A stretch of DNA of 34,569 nucleotides from positions 1 to 34,569 of the forward strand of contig NZ_JQEI01000048.1 of NCBI RefSeq assembly GCF_000743355.1, in the 5' to 3' direction. The notes under the pieces were generated by a model, which saw nothing but the letters and a program-made list of their open reading frames with translations, did not search any database and was not told the DNA's origin. Shown here in pieces: positions 1 through 9,481 of this stretch (position 1 is its first letter; each line of letters opens with the position of its first letter). Origin of the DNA: Serratia sp. Ag1 (GTDB taxonomy: Bacteria > Pseudomonadota > Gammaproteobacteria > Enterobacterales > Enterobacteriaceae). Both the position numbers and the translations under genes were made by a program.

Positions 1-651
1 GGTTATAACGTGGGGCGCTGGCTGGCCCGCAGTCTGATGCAGGAATGTGGTCTGGCGAGTCGCCAACCCGGCAAGCCTCGTTACCGTGGTGAACGGGAGG
101 CGTCACTGGCATCGCCAGACTTACTGAAAAGGCAGTTTAAGCCGTCGGAGCCCAATCGTGTGTGGAGTGGAGATATCAGCTATATCAAAGTCAATGGTGG
201 CTGGTGCTACCTGGCACTGGTGATTGACCTTTACTCCCGTCGGATAGTGGGCAGCGCCATATCGTCATCCCCGGATGCCGAGCTAGTGTGTCGAGCCCTG
301 CGTAATGCACTGGAGACGCGACCAAGGGAAAAGAGGCTGCTGTTTCATTCGGATCAGGGAGGGCAGTACAGGAGTAAGAAATACAGGCAGTTACTGTGGA
401 GGAACGGAGTGATGCAGAGTATGAGCCGCAGGGGTAACTGCCTGGATAACTCACCAATGGAAAGAGTGTTCCGAAGCCTGAAAAGTGAATGGCTGCCTGT
501 AGGGGGTTATATGGATATCCATCATGCGGTACGAGATATCGGTGAATGGATACAAAGTTATTACAACACAGTACGCCCCCATCGGCACAATGGTGGATTA
601 CCGCCCTGTGAATACGAAGAGCAGTGGAAAAAGGCTACGAAGGTGTCCTGA
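1..651 (+). CDS. IS3-family transposase OrfB, C-terminal part (DDE catalytic domain)
   Basis: This is the catalytic subunit of an IS3-type transposase, which cuts and joins the element's ends. The reading frame is open to the window's left edge, so the N-terminus is missing; the GTG at 10 is only the first possible start inside the window. Counted from that GTG, the rve-type integrase core shows the DDE residues as D55 (GDISYI), D115 (HSDQG) and E151 (NSPMER), with the exact 35-residue D-to-E spacing of IS3 enzymes. The C-terminal YYNTVRPH and GGLPP motifs are also typical. In intact elements OrfB is made as an OrfAB fusion by programmed frameshifting; OrfA is not in view. It lies opposite to and interrupts the integrase remnant. 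Family call is firm; no specific IS name is claimed. Confidence 0.9.
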   Translation, partial: GYNVGRWLARSLMQECGLASRQPGKPRYRGEREASLASPDLLKRQFKPSEPNRVWSGDISYIKVNGGWCYLALVIDLYSRRIVGSAISSSPDAELVCRALRNALETRPREKRLLFHSDQGGQYRSKKYRQLLWRNGVMQSMSRRGNCLDNSPMERVFRSLKSEWLPVGGYMDIHHAVRDIGEWIQSYYNTVRPHRHNGGLPPCEYEEQWKKATKVS

Positions 652-668
652 TTTTGTGATCCACTACA
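1..668 (+). mobile_element. IS3-family insertion sequence, right part (left part outside window)
   Basis: The window opens inside this element. It contains the 3' part of an orfB transposase and ends near 668 with CCACTACA, whose reverse complement begins TGTAGTGG, a plausible IS3-family terminus (TG...CA ends). Beyond 668 the sequence becomes a tyrosine integrase read on the other strand, so the element sits inside that gene. The exact boundary is inferred from where integrase similarity resumes; a few bases of uncertainty remain. The left end and the target duplication are not visible. Confidence 0.65.
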
Positions 669-1096
669 ATGGACAGGGTGCCAAGCCACGGCAGGATATC
701 TTTATTGAAAATACGATCAATCTGGGACAGCGTACTCTGCCGCCCTTTTTTGAGCGTCAGGGCACGAAAGGCGCTCCAGTTCAAAAAGACATGATTAAAA
801 GTATGCGTCGCCCTTTCATTATTTGACTGGCGATCTTTCCGGCGCTGGATACGCGGGTCGATGCCTTTGGCAACCAGTGAACGAGCATCATCACGGAGCT
901 GACGGGCTTCTTTGAGGCTGATTTCAGGATAGGTGCCAAAGGAGATACGGCATCGAACACCCAGCCAGGTAAAACGAAAATGCCAGTTCTTATAACCTTC
1001 AGGTGCAACATGCAACGACAGACCATCAGTGTCGCTTAAGGTGTAGGATTTTTTGTTGGGTTTAGCTTTGCGGACAGCGGTATCGGATAAAGCCAC
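669..1096 (-). pseudogene. P4-type tyrosine integrase, N-terminal remnant cut by an IS3 element
   Basis: About 142 residues of a site-specific tyrosine recombinase remain, read leftward from ATG at 1096. The start MALSDTAVRKAKP, the KSYTLSDTDGLSLHV segment and the GTYPEISLKEAR segment are hallmarks of the N-terminal arm-binding domain of P4-like integrases. The core-binding domain begins (NKDILPWLG) but the catalytic domain with its Arg-His-Arg-Tyr residues is lost: near 668 the frame runs into the IS3-family element and stops. A downstream half may survive outside the window. Its start codon is about 225 bp from the 3' end of the nearest tRNA-Gly, the usual position for an integrase of an island integrated at that tRNA. 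The remnant cannot be active as it stands. Confidence 0.85.
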
Positions 1097-1188
1097 GGTA
1101 TTGACCTCCCATCGTTAATGACAGGGGGAGGTTACGTTTCTTCTCCAGGGGCTCCCAGCATAAAACCGCACTACCTGCGCTCCGCTTT

Positions 1189-1212
1189 TATGTACCGAAA
1201 TATGTACCGAAA
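1189..1212. repeat. Perfect 12-bp tandem direct repeat upstream of the integrase remnant
   Basis: TATGTACCGAAA occurs twice back to back (1189-1200 and 1201-1212), about 95 bp upstream of the integrase start and 110 bp from the tRNA-Gly 3' end. Position and repetition suit integrase arm-type binding sites or an operator for the integrase gene. That role is inference; the repeat itself is directly visible. The rest of 1097-1322 shows no gene. Confidence 0.6.
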
Positions 1213-1322
1213 AGTCGTGGCTTGAGGCGGTTTTTATTGGAACTGGGTGACACATCCCACAGTAACTTAATCAGCACAATCAATAAGTTGTAGTGCTTGG
1301 TGGTTCACTATGGAAGAAAACT

Positions 1323-1398
<76 letters not shown>

Positions 1399-1452
1399 AT
1401 TGAGATGCTTTTGCATCCGGCCAACCAATAACAGCGTGGCCTTTGAAATTTT

Positions 1453-1528
<76 letters not shown>

Positions 1529-1592
1529 GTCGCATGGGTACTACTTTTACTGCTTTTTATTCATCATGCTGCATCAGCAACATTGTTGAATT

Positions 1593-1668
<76 letters not shown>

Positions 1669-1721
1669 CCGGCGTATCGATGGCTGAATGTGAATAAATT
1701 CTTCATCGGTACGGGGTGCGC

Positions 1722-1749
1722 ATTATACGAGAAATCCTTTTTGCCGCAA
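1722..1749 (-). promoter_or_regulatory. Sigma-70 promoter of the tRNA-Gly operon
   Basis: Read on the minus strand: -35 TTGCGG (1744-1749), a 16-bp spacer, and a perfect -10 TATAAT (1722-1727), followed by the GC-rich discriminator GCGCACCCCG. Such a discriminator is typical of stable-RNA promoters under stringent (ppGpp/DksA) control; that control is inferred. Confidence 0.8.
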
Positions 1750-1851
1750 GCCCCTGAAAGCAAAAAAACGGGAATTTTATTTGATTGCTGCTTTAAACGG
1801 CAACATGGCGAATTAAGCGCCAGAAAGGCGCTCAAAGACCCTACCCGCCGT

Positions 1852-2397
1852 TTAAAGCTGAATGAAATGCTCGCGGTAATACGCCAATTCCGCTACCGAT
1901 TCACGGATATCGTCCAGCGCCTGATGCGTCCCTTGCTTTTTGAAACCCGGCAGAATTTCCGGCTTCCAGCGGCGAGCCAACTCTTTTAACGTGCTGACAT
2001 CGAGGTAACGATAATGGAAGTATGCCTCCAACAGCGGCATATAACGGAACAGGAAGCGGCGATCCTGACCAACGCTGTTACCACAAATTGGCGACTTGCC
2101 CGCTGGCACCCATTCCTGCAAGAACGCAATGGTCGCCAACTCAGCGGCACGATCGTCAAACTGGCTGGCTTTGACGCGGGCCACCAGCCCACTGCCAGTA
2201 TGCGTACGCACGTTCCAGTCATCCATCAGCGCAAGCTGTTCGTCGGTTTGATGCACCGCGATCACCGGCCCTTCAGCAAGGATATTCAGATTGGCGTCAG
2301 TCACCAAAGTCGCGATCTCAATAATACGATCACGTTCAGGATCCAACCCGGTCATTTCCAGATCGATCCAAATCAGGTTATTTTCGTTTCCTGTCAT
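1852..2397 (-). CDS. orn: Oligoribonuclease, 3'-5' exoribonuclease for nanoRNAs
   Basis: Orn degrades 2-5-nt RNAs and linearised c-di-GMP (pGpG) to mononucleotides in the cytoplasm and is usually essential in this group. The 181-residue length equals the E. coli enzyme. The DEDDh catalytic set is visible: D12 and E14 in WIDLEMTG, D112 in GQDRRF, H158 in GTHQALDD and D162. The segment [12 protein letters not shown] is also family-typical. The gene is transcribed away from rsgA, as in E. coli, with the tRNA-Gly cluster downstream on the same strand. The 183-bp gap to the tRNAs holds their own promoter; no clear terminator for orn is seen. Confidence 0.98.
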   Translation of the reverse strand: MTGNENNLIWIDLEMTGLDPERDRIIEIATLVTDANLNILAEGPVIAVHQTDEQLALMDDWNVRTHTGSGLVARVKASQFDDRAAELATIAFLQEWVPAGKSPICGNSVGQDRRFLFRYMPLLEAYFHYRYLDVSTLKELARRWKPEILPGFKKQGTHQALDDIRESVAELAYYREHFIQL

Positions 2398-2527
2398 GAT
2401 ATTTCCTGCGTAAAAAGCCGAAAGATAAACCAGGCGCGGGCCAGCCCACGGCCAGTGGCGGCTAACAACGGTTATTTAATATAAAATAGCGTGTATCATA
2501 GCCTTTTTGCTCTTTCCAAGCGACATG

Positions 2528-2650
2528 ACCCTATGGATTTCAAGTTGCAGCTAGGCGGCAAGCGTAAGAATCCCCAGGAGCTTACTTTGGTAAGTGACTG
2601 AGGTGAGTACGTGAAGCCAACAACGCTGCGGCTTGAAAGACGACGGGTAT
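2528..2650. repeat. Imperfect palindromic intergenic repeat (about 123 bp)
   Basis: The block between orn and rsgA has complementary ends: TTTCAAGTTGCAGC near 2538 pairs with GCTGCGGCTTGAAAG near 2625-2639, and it ends in GACGGGTAT. The middle contains GTAAGTGACTGAGGTGAG. A related half-copy beginning TACCCGTCATACTTCAAG occurs at 17905 in this window. From memory, this belongs to a family of highly repeated palindromes in Serratia and Yersinia genomes. It ends 24 bp before the rsgA start and could fold in the rsgA leader. Confidence 0.75.
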
Positions 2651-2674
2651 AAAAGCCGATTCAAGTGAGGCACA

Positions 2675-3724
2675 GTGAGTAAGAACAAACTGTCCAAAGG
2701 TCAACAACGCCGCGTGCAGGCGAACCATCAGCGCCGCCTTAAGCGCACTGACAATAAACCGGAGCTGGATGATTCCCAACTGGGCGAACCGCAGGACGGG
2801 ATCGTTATCAGCCGCTTCGGTATGCATGCCGACGTTGAAGCAGCGGACGGCACCCTGCATCGCTGCAATATCCGCCGAACTCTGCGTTCGCTGGTAACCG
2901 GGGATCGCGTGGTATGGCGCCCCGGCATCGGTGCTCATGCAGGGGTCAAAGGGATCGTTGAAGCGGTACATGAGCGCACTTCGGTGCTGACCCGCCCGGA
3001 TTTCTACGACGGCGTGAAACCGATCGCCGCCAACATCAATCAGATCGTCATCGTATCGGCGATCTTGCCCGAACTTTCACTCAATATGATCGATCGCTAT
3101 CTGGTGGCCTGTGAAACGCTGGAAGTCGAGCCGTTGATCGTGCTCAACAAGATCGATCTGTTGGACGCCACCGCCCGCCAGCGGGTGGATGGCATGATGG
3201 ACATCTACCGCCGCATTGGTTATCGCGTGCTGGAAGTTTCCAGCCAGACTCGTGAAGGGATGGCCGCCTTCGAGCAGGAGCTGGCAGATCGCATCAGTAT
3301 CTTTGCCGGGCAGTCGGGCGTGGGGAAATCCAGCCTGTTAAATGCCCTGTTACCTGCGACAGAAAAGCAAATTCTGGTAAATGAGGTTTCCGACGTTTCT
3401 GGCCTCGGGCAACATACCACCACCGCGGCACGGCTTTATCACTTCCAGCATGGCGGCGACGTGATCGACTCCCCTGGCGTGCGTGAATTTGGTCTTTGGC
3501 ATCTGGAGCCGGAACAAATCACCCGTGCCTATGTCGAATTTCGTGACTATCTGGGGGGCTGCAAGTTCCGTGACTGCCGCCACGATACCGATCCCGGCTG
3601 TGCCATTCGTGCCGCGGTGGAAAGTGGTGCAATCGCCAGAGAACGTTTCGACAATTACCACCGTATTCTGGAAAGTATGGCGCAGGTAAAAGTCCGCAAA
3701 AACTTCCCGGAAGCGGACAGCTAA
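2675..3724 (+). CDS. rsgA: Small-ribosomal-subunit biogenesis GTPase RsgA
   Basis: RsgA is a circularly permuted GTPase that checks late 30S subunit maturation. It has 349 residues (E. coli 350). The N-terminal OB fold covers about residues 35-105. The GTPase motifs occur in permuted order: NKID at 158-161 (G4), GQSGVGKSS at 212-220 (P-loop) and DSPG at 265-268 (G3). A C-terminal zinc knuckle has C296, C301, H303 and C309. The GTG start is supported by GAGG at proper spacing and by the conserved [12 protein letters not shown] beginning. It is the first gene of an rsgA-psd-mscM run; psd follows after 87 bp. Confidence 0.98.
   Translation: MSKNKLSKGQQRRVQANHQRRLKRTDNKPELDDSQLGEPQDGIVISRFGMHADVEAADGTLHRCNIRRTLRSLVTGDRVVWRPGIGAHAGVKGIVEAVHERTSVLTRPDFYDGVKPIAANINQIVIVSAILPELSLNMIDRYLVACETLEVEPLIVLNKIDLLDATARQRVDGMMDIYRRIGYRVLEVSSQTREGMAAFEQELADRISIFAGQSGVGKSSLLNALLPATEKQILVNEVSDVSGLGQHTTTAARLYHFQHGGDVIDSPGVREFGLWHLEPEQITRAYVEFRDYLGGCKFRDCRHDTDPGCAIRAAVESGAIARERFDNYHRILESMAQVKVRKNFPEADS
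3511..3538 (+). promoter_or_regulatory. Candidate sigma-E promoter for psd-mscM inside rsgA
   Basis: GGAACAA (3511-3517), exactly 16 bp, then TCGAA (3534-3538) fits the sigma-E (RpoE) consensus GGAACTT-N16-TCNAA except at the last two -35 bases. It lies about 275 bp upstream of psd. In E. coli psd-mscM is known to be transcribed from an RpoE promoter within rsgA, so position and sequence agree. The call rests on motif and synteny only. Confidence 0.5.
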
Positions 3725-3747
3725 ACCCATATAGACCTAACGTAATG

Positions 3748-3776
3748 CAAGTAGCTGCCAACGGTGCAGCTGCTTG
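3748..3776. repeat. Stem-loop between rsgA and psd
   Basis: CAAGTAGCTG (3748-3757) and CAGCTGCTTG (3767-3776) pair over 10 positions with one G-U around a 9-nt loop. The right arm, with GCCAAC before it and CTTGAA in it, resembles the right end of the 2528-2650 repeat, so this may be a shrunken copy. It lies 36 bp before the psd GTG and lacks a proper T tract, so it is not called a terminator. Confidence 0.5.
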
Positions 3777-3811
3777 AAAAAGCCAGGAAATCCCTATTCA
3801 AGAGGTTAAAC

Positions 3812-4699
3812 GTGCTGGATCGCATCAAAATTAAACTACAGTATTGGCTGCCGAAACTGGCATTGACCCGTCTCGCTGGCTGGGGGGCAGAAAAAAACGC
3901 CGGTTGGTTGACCCAACTGGTGATCAAGGCTTTCGCCCGCTACTACCGCGTGAATATGCAGGAAGCACAAAACCCGGATCTCGCCTCTTACGCAACGTTC
4001 AACGAATTCTTTGTGCGCCCACTGCGCGAAGGTGCTCGCCCGATCGTCGCTGAACCCCACGTGCTGGTTTTACCTGCCGACGGAGCTATCAGCCAGCTCG
4101 GCCCCATTCAGGACGATCAGATTTTCCAGGCCAAAGGCCATCATTACAGCCTGGAAGCGCTGCTGGCAGGTAACTACCTGTTAGCAGAACCATTCCGCAA
4201 TGGTCTGTTCGCCACCACCTATCTGGCTCCGAGCGACTACCATCGTGTTCATATGCCGTGCGATGGCGTACTGCGCGAAATGATCTATGTTCCTGGCGAT
4301 CTGTTCTCGGTAAACCCGCTGACTGCCGCCAATGTGCCGAACCTGTTTGCGCGTAATGAGCGCGTTATTTGCCTGTTCGATACCGCTGTGGGCCCAATGG
4401 TGCAGATTCTGGTTGGTGCCACCATTGTTGGCAGCATCGAAACCGTCTGGGCTGGCACCGTCACACCGCCGCGCGAAGGCATTATCAAACGCTGGACCTA
4501 TCCGGCGGCTGGCCTGGAAGGGGCTATCTCTCTGGCAAAAGGTGATGAAATGGGCCGTTTCAAACTTGGCTCTACGGTGATCAACCTGTTCACGCCAGGC
4601 AGCGTCCACCTCGCCCCACACTTGCACAATGGTGTCGTCACCCGCATGGGTACGGCTTTTGCTGAAATCGCCGCCGCGCCAGACGCTGCCGCACCGTAA
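3812..4699 (+). CDS. psd: Phosphatidylserine decarboxylase proenzyme
   Basis: Psd converts phosphatidylserine to phosphatidylethanolamine at the inner membrane. The proenzyme cleaves itself to make a pyruvoyl cofactor. From the GTG at 3812 there are 295 residues. The self-cleavage motif LGST lies at 252-255, so cleavage falls before S254, the same number as E. coli; the triad partners D90 (PADG) and H147 (DYHRVHMP) are also at E. coli positions. GTG 3812 is chosen over an ATG at 3764 because AAGAGG sits 6 bp upstream and the conserved [17 protein letters not shown] begins right after it. The C-terminal tail is shorter than E. coli's 322-residue protein. mscM follows after 19 bp, suggesting cotranscription. 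Confidence 0.97.
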   Translation: MLDRIKIKLQYWLPKLALTRLAGWGAEKNAGWLTQLVIKAFARYYRVNMQEAQNPDLASYATFNEFFVRPLREGARPIVAEPHVLVLPADGAISQLGPIQDDQIFQAKGHHYSLEALLAGNYLLAEPFRNGLFATTYLAPSDYHRVHMPCDGVLREMIYVPGDLFSVNPLTAANVPNLFARNERVICLFDTAVGPMVQILVGATIVGSIETVWAGTVTPPREGIIKRWTYPAAGLEGAISLAKGDEMGRFKLGSTVINLFTPGSVHLAPHLHNGVVTRMGTAFAEIAAAPDAAAP

Positions 4700-4718
4700 G
4701 TGTGAAGGAATTAACGCT

Positions 4719-7700
4719 GTGCGCCTGATTATCCCGTTATTGCTCAGTTTATTACTGATTCAACCGGCCTTGGCCGCCACCATCCCCAATGAATCACAAC
4801 TCCGCCAGGAGCTGAAACAGGCTGAGAGCAACAAAAACGCCCCCAATCAGGCGGAAACGGTTGAGGCGCTGCAAAGCGCCCTTAACTGGCTCGCTGAACG
4901 TAAACAGTCGAAGGGCAATGCCGATCAGTACCAGAAGGTCATTGACGATTTCCCGAAAATGACTCAGGAACTGCGCCGTCAGTTAACCCTTGAAGAAACC
5001 AAGGTTCTGCCGAATGGCGACAACCTGCCAGCCAGCGAGCTGGAACAGTTGATCCTGCAAACCAGCAGTCAACTGCTGGAACAGGCTCGCCTGCTGCAAC
5101 AAGAGCAGGAGCGTTCGCGCGAAATCAGCGACTCTCTGAGTCAGTTACCGCAACAGCAGACCGAAGCCCGGCGCGCATTGACAGAAATACAGCGCCGCCT
5201 GCAGGCTCAGGGCAATAACCAGAACTCACCGTTGACGCTGGCACAGTTGGCGCTGCTGCAGGCCGAGGCGGCGGCCCGCAAAGCCAAGGTGGATGAGCTG
5301 GATCTGGCACAACTTTCAGCCAATAACCGTCAGGAACTGGCGCGGATGCGCGCCGAAGTGTACAAAAAGCGCCACGAAAAGATCGATACTCAGTTACAGA
5401 TGCTGCGTAACAACCTGAACAGCCAGCGCCAGCGCGAAGCTGAACGGGCGTTAGAGAAAACCGAGCAGTTGGCGGAGCAGAATGGCGATCTGCCCAAAAG
5501 CATCAATCAGCAACTGCAGATCAACCGCGAACTTTCGACTGCCCTGAACCATCAGGCGCAGCAAATGGATCTGATCTCCTCTCAGCAACGTTTGGCGGCA
5601 GCGCAAACCCTGCAAGTGCGTCAGGCACTGAGCACCATTATCGAACAGGCCCAATGGTTGGGCACCTCTTCCGCGTTAGGGGAAACCCTGCGGGCACAGG
5701 TCGCAACGCTGCCAGAAATGCCCAAGCCACAGCAACTGGACAACGTCATGGCCGAGTTGCGCGTGCAGCGCCTGCGCTTTGAAAGCCAACTGGAAAAGTT
5801 GTCACAGCAGGCCAAAGAGCTTAAACAGGACGATGGTTCCCCACTGACCAACGCCCAGCAGCGTATCGTTGATGCACAGATACGCACCCAACGCGATCTG
5901 CTTAACTCACTGCTTTCTGGCTGTGATACCCAAATCCTCGAGTTGACCAAGCTGAAGGTCGCCAATACTCAGTTGGTCGATGCGCTGAATGAAATCCGCG
6001 ACGCCGCCCACCGTTACTTATTCTGGGTGCCAGATGTCACCCCGGTAACGCTAGCCTATCCGCTAAACGTCGCCCAAGATCTGACGCGTATGCTTTCGCT
6101 GGATACCCTGACGCAGCTCAGCGGTGCCTTCATGATGATGGTCACCAGCCGGGAAACTCTGATCCCGATTTTCGGTGCACTGCTGCTGGTGATTTTCAGC
6201 ATCAGTTCGCGCAAGCATTATCATGCCTTTTTAGCCAGGGCCAGTGGCCGGGTGGGCAAAGTCACGCAAGATGAATTTTCACTGACGATGCGCACCGTGT
6301 TCTGGTCCATTCTGGTCGCGCTCCCCCTACCGGTTCTGTGGGCCGCTTTAGGCTTTGGCCTGCAAAACGCCTGGCCATATCCGGTGGCTGTGGCGATCGG
6401 CGACGGCGTCACCGCCACACTGCCAGTGCTGTGGATCTGCATGATCAGCGCCGCCTTTGCCCATCCGCAGGGGCTGTTCATTGTGCATTTCCGCTGGCCT
6501 GCGCAACAGGTTTCCCGCGCCATGCGTTATTACAAAATGTCGATCTGGCTGATCGTGCCGCTGATTATGGCGCTGATCACCTTCGATAATCTTGACGATC
6601 GCGAGTTCTCCAATACGCTTGGTCGCCTGTGTTTCATCCTGTTATGCCTGGCATTGAGTCTGGTGACCAACAGCCTGAAACGCGCCGGTATCCCGCTGTA
6701 TCTGGACAAAAACGGTTCCGGCGAGAACATGATCAATACCGCGCTATGGGGCCTGTTGCAGTCTGCACCGCTGGTTGCCGCACTGGCTTCTACCGTGGGT
6801 TACCTGACAACCTCACAGAAATTGCTGGCCCGGTTAGAAACTTCGGTCGCCATCTGGTTCCTGTTGCTGGTGGTGTACCATATTATCCGCCGCTGGATGC
6901 TGATTCAGCGGCGGCGCATTGCCTTTGACCGCGCCAAACAGCGCCGCGCAGATATCCTGGCGCAGCGCGCCAAAGGTGAAGAAGAAACTTCGCATACGCC
7001 AAACAGCACCGAAGGATCGGTAGAGATGGATGATACCGAGATCGATCTCGATGTGATCAGCGCGCAATCACTGCGGCTGGTGCGTTCGATCCTGACAATG
7101 ATCGCACTGGTTTCGGTGATCTTCCTGTGGTCCGAGATCCATTCCGCCTTCGGTTTCCTGGAAAACATTACGCTATGGGGTGTCACCTCAACGGTTAACG
7201 GGGTCGATATCGCCCAGCCGATCACCATGGGCGCATTATTGATCGCCATTCTGGTGTTGATCGTCACCATGCAGTTGGTGCGTAACCTGCCCGCGCTGTT
7301 GGAGCTGGCGGTGTTGCAGCATTTGGATCTGACGCCGGGTACCGGTTATGCCATCACCACCATTACCAAATATCTGTTGCTGCTGTTTGGGGCGATCCTC
7401 AGTTTCTCGTGGATCGGCATTGAGTGGTCGAAACTGCAGTGGGTGGTGACCGCGCTCAGCGTGGGCTTAGGTTTTGGGATGCAGGAGATCTTCTCCAACT
7501 TTATCTCTGGCCTGATCATTCTGTTTGAGAAACCGATCCGCATCGGTGATACGGTGACGATCCGCAATCTCACCGGCAGCGTTACCAAGATCAATACCCG
7601 GGCAACGACAATCTCAGACTGGGATCGCAAAGAGATCATCGTGCCTAACAAAGCGTTTATCACCGAGCAATTTATCAACTGGTCTCTGTCAGACACGCTG

Positions 7701-8072
7701 ACCCGTGTGGTTCTCACCGTACCCGCTCCGGCAGAAGCCAACAGCGAAGAAGTGACCCGGATCCTGATGAACGCGGCAGAACGCTGCGCCCTGGTGTTGG
7801 ATAATCCGGTGCCAGAAGCCTATCTGGTCGATCTGCAACAAGGTATTCAGATCTTCGAACTGCGGATCTACGCCGCCGAAATGGGCCACCGCATGCCGCT
7901 GCGCCATGAGATCCACCAATTGATTCTGGCCGGTTACCGCGAGCATGGCATTACACTGCCGTACCCACCGTTCCAGGTACGCACCGAAACCCTGTCACGC
8001 ATGACCAGCAATAGCCGCACACCGCCTTCCACCACCGCGCCAAACCATCGTCGCGAGCCGGGCGGATTATAA
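4719..8072 (+). CDS. mscM: Miniconductance mechanosensitive channel MscM
   Basis: MscM is a large MscS-family channel that opens under membrane tension during hypo-osmotic shock. From the GTG at 4719 (AAGGA upstream) it has 1117 residues (E. coli 1107). A signal peptide ends at ALA near residue 20. A long Gln/Glu-rich periplasmic coiled-coil region covers about 25-470, followed by many membrane helices from about 495. The pore and beta-domain signature lies near 910-1000: GLGFGMQEIFSNF, then FEKPIRIGDTV and the IIVPNKAFI loop. An in-frame extension back to 4629 lies inside psd and is rejected. It is the last gene of the rsgA-psd-mscM run and converges on epmA. Confidence 0.96.
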   Translation: MRLIIPLLLSLLLIQPALAATIPNESQLRQELKQAESNKNAPNQAETVEALQSALNWLAERKQSKGNADQYQKVIDDFPKMTQELRRQLTLEETKVLPNGDNLPASELEQLILQTSSQLLEQARLLQQEQERSREISDSLSQLPQQQTEARRALTEIQRRLQAQGNNQNSPLTLAQLALLQAEAAARKAKVDELDLAQLSANNRQELARMRAEVYKKRHEKIDTQLQMLRNNLNSQRQREAERALEKTEQLAEQNGDLPKSINQQLQINRELSTALNHQAQQMDLISSQQRLAAAQTLQVRQALSTIIEQAQWLGTSSALGETLRAQVATLPEMPKPQQLDNVMAELRVQRLRFESQLEKLSQQAKELKQDDGSPLTNAQQRIVDAQIRTQRDLLNSLLSGCDTQILELTKLKVANTQLVDALNEIRDAAHRYLFWVPDVTPVTLAYPLNVAQDLTRMLSLDTLTQLSGAFMMMVTSRETLIPIFGALLLVIFSISSRKHYHAFLARASGRVGKVTQDEFSLTMRTVFWSILVALPLPVLWAALGFGLQNAWPYPVAVAIGDGVTATLPVLWICMISAAFAHPQGLFIVHFRWPAQQVSRAMRYYKMSIWLIVPLIMALITFDNLDDREFSNTLGRLCFILLCLALSLVTNSLKRAGIPLYLDKNGSGENMINTALWGLLQSAPLVAALASTVGYLTTSQKLLARLETSVAIWFLLLVVYHIIRRWMLIQRRRIAFDRAKQRRADILAQRAKGEEETSHTPNSTEGSVEMDDTEIDLDVISAQSLRLVRSILTMIALVSVIFLWSEIHSAFGFLENITLWGVTSTVNGVDIAQPITMGALLIAILVLIVTMQLVRNLPALLELAVLQHLDLTPGTGYAITTITKYLLLLFGAILSFSWIGIEWSKLQWVVTALSVGLGFGMQEIFSNFISGLIILFEKPIRIGDTVTIRNLTGSVTKINTRATTISDWDRKEIIVPNKAFITEQFINWSLSDTLTRVVLTVPAPAEANSEEVTRILMNAAERCALVLDNPVPEAYLVDLQQGIQIFELRIYAAEMGHRMPLRHEIHQLILAGYREHGITLPYPPFQVRTETLSRMTSNSRTPPSTTAPNHRREPGGL

Positions 8073-8076
8073 ATGC

Positions 8077-8106
8077 AAAAGGGTTTGGCCAATGCCAAAC
8101 CCTTTT
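8077..8106. terminator. Bidirectional terminator between mscM and epmA
   Basis: A perfect hairpin, AAAAGGGTTTGGC / GCCAAACCCTTTT with a CAAT loop, starts 4 bp after mscM and lies 17 bp from the epmA stop. A-rich and T-rich flanks on either side let it act in both directions. Confidence 0.9.
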
Positions 8107-8122
8107 CTGTCTTGCGTAACGC

Positions 8123-9100
8123 TTAAGCGCGATCAACCGGGAACGCGATCACTTCACTCAGACTCTCCGCCGCCAACGCCAACATCACTAAACGATCAAC
8201 CCCCAGTGCCACGCCTGCGCACTCTGGCATGCCGTGCTGCAACGCATCCAGCAGGTTGTTGTCGATCGGGTGCTGCGGCAAACCGCGCACTGCGCGTTTG
8301 CGATTATCCTGCTCAAAACGCTGACGCTGCTCGCTGCCATCGGTCAATTCACGGAAGCCATTCGCCAGCTCAAGACCTTTGAAATAGACCTCAAAACGCT
8401 CAGCCACACGGTGATCTTCCGTGCTGATCTCTGCCAGTGAAGCCTGGGAAGCTGGGAAGTGGTAAACGAATGCTGGCTTGTCTCGGCCAATATGCGGCTC
8501 TACACCCACAGTAAACAACAGTTGCAGCAGGGTATCGCGATCTTCTTCGGTGTCGGCGATATTGCTCAGATCGAGCTTGGCCGCCGCTTCACGCAGCTGC
8601 GGTTTTTCTGCAGACAGCGGATCGATATCCAAGTGGCGCAAAAATGCCTGCTGATAGGACAGCGTTTCCGCACTCTCGCAGTCCAACACCTGCTGGAGCA
8701 GATCGTCCACCTCATTCATCAAACGATACATATCGTAATGTGGCCGATACCATTCCAACATGGAAAACTCAGGGTTATGGTGCCGCCCAGCTTCCTCATT
8801 ACGGAAGCTACGGCCCAACTGATAAATCGGGCCACTGCCAGCCGCCAGCAGGCGCTTCATGTGATATTCCGGGCTGGTCATCATGTACAGCGTCACACCC
8901 TCTGCTGCCCCAGGGCCAACAAAACGCGTCTGAAACGGGAACAGATGAATATCGGTTACCGTTGCCTGGCTCATCGTTGGTGTTTCCACTTCAAGGACGC
9001 CACGATCGGCAAAAAAGCGCCGGATCTCAGCCAGGAGCGCTGCGCGCTTCAACAAATTGGCGATGGGTGCGCTTGGTTGCCAGCTTGCCGTTTCGCTCAT
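8123..9100 (-). CDS. epmA: Elongation factor P (R)-beta-lysine ligase EpmA
   Basis: EpmA (formerly PoxA/GenX/YjeA) attaches (R)-beta-lysine to Lys34 of EF-P, a modification needed to relieve stalling at polyproline. It is a class II lysyl-tRNA synthetase paralogue without the anticodon-binding domain; its 325 residues equal E. coli EpmA and fit a catalytic core alone. Class II motifs are visible: motif 2 around [16 protein letters not shown] (about 97-112) and motif 3 in [13 protein letters not shown] near the C-terminus. GGAG lies 8 bp before the ATG. Its partner epmB and substrate efp are also in this window. It diverges from frdA. Confidence 0.97.
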   Translation of the reverse strand: MSETASWQPSAPIANLLKRAALLAEIRRFFADRGVLEVETPTMSQATVTDIHLFPFQTRFVGPGAAEGVTLYMMTSPEYHMKRLLAAGSGPIYQLGRSFRNEEAGRHHNPEFSMLEWYRPHYDMYRLMNEVDDLLQQVLDCESAETLSYQQAFLRHLDIDPLSAEKPQLREAAAKLDLSNIADTEEDRDTLLQLLFTVGVEPHIGRDKPAFVYHFPASQASLAEISTEDHRVAERFEVYFKGLELANGFRELTDGSEQRQRFEQDNRKRAVRGLPQHPIDNNLLDALQHGMPECAGVALGVDRLVMLALAAESLSEVIAFPVDRA

Positions 9101-9295
9101 GCTAATTACTCCGAAATCAAACAGGGGGTGCAGTCTACCCGCAGACTGCTATGCAAACAAATTCTTCGCCGCTGCACATATAAAAAGCCTAGTCACCCTA
9201 TAAACCACCGCTAATCAGGTGAATTAGAGTCAAAGGACTGCCAACCTGTTATTTTTACAGGAATGCCTGTCGCCCAGCAGTTAAAAGGCAAAACA

Positions 9296-9337
9296 ATCGA
9301 TCACATCAAATTTCTACTACTTAACTTTAGGTATAGT
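9296..9337 (+). promoter_or_regulatory. FNR-type site and -10 element of the frd promoter
   Basis: ATCGATCACATCAA (9296-9309) has a perfect ATCAA half-site and a degenerate first half. A -10 TATAGT lies at 9332-9337, putting the start near 9343 and the site centre near -41, the class II activator position used by FNR. From memory, the E. coli frd FNR box is nearly the same. The leader to the frdA GTG is about 138 nt. Nothing else firm is seen in the 381-bp epmA-frdA gap. Confidence 0.6.
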
Positions 9338-9481
9338 GATAACCCTATATTTGCCAAGAGTTATCTATCCTTAATGTTCAGTCAAACGACCTGCTCAATA
9401 AATTGTCATCCGAGAGCTTTATAAATATTAAGTATAGATATTTTCATTTTGTCGTTTTAACAAGACTACTGGAGGAATGCA

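Noticed and set aside
4629..4718. Longer start for mscM
   Set aside because: It lies inside the psd 3' end; the GTG at 4719 has a ribosome-binding site and begins a clear signal peptide.
8459..9214. 251-codon plus-strand frame over epmA
   Set aside because: It is entirely antisense to a well-supported class II synthetase paralogue; no ribosome-binding site or family motif.
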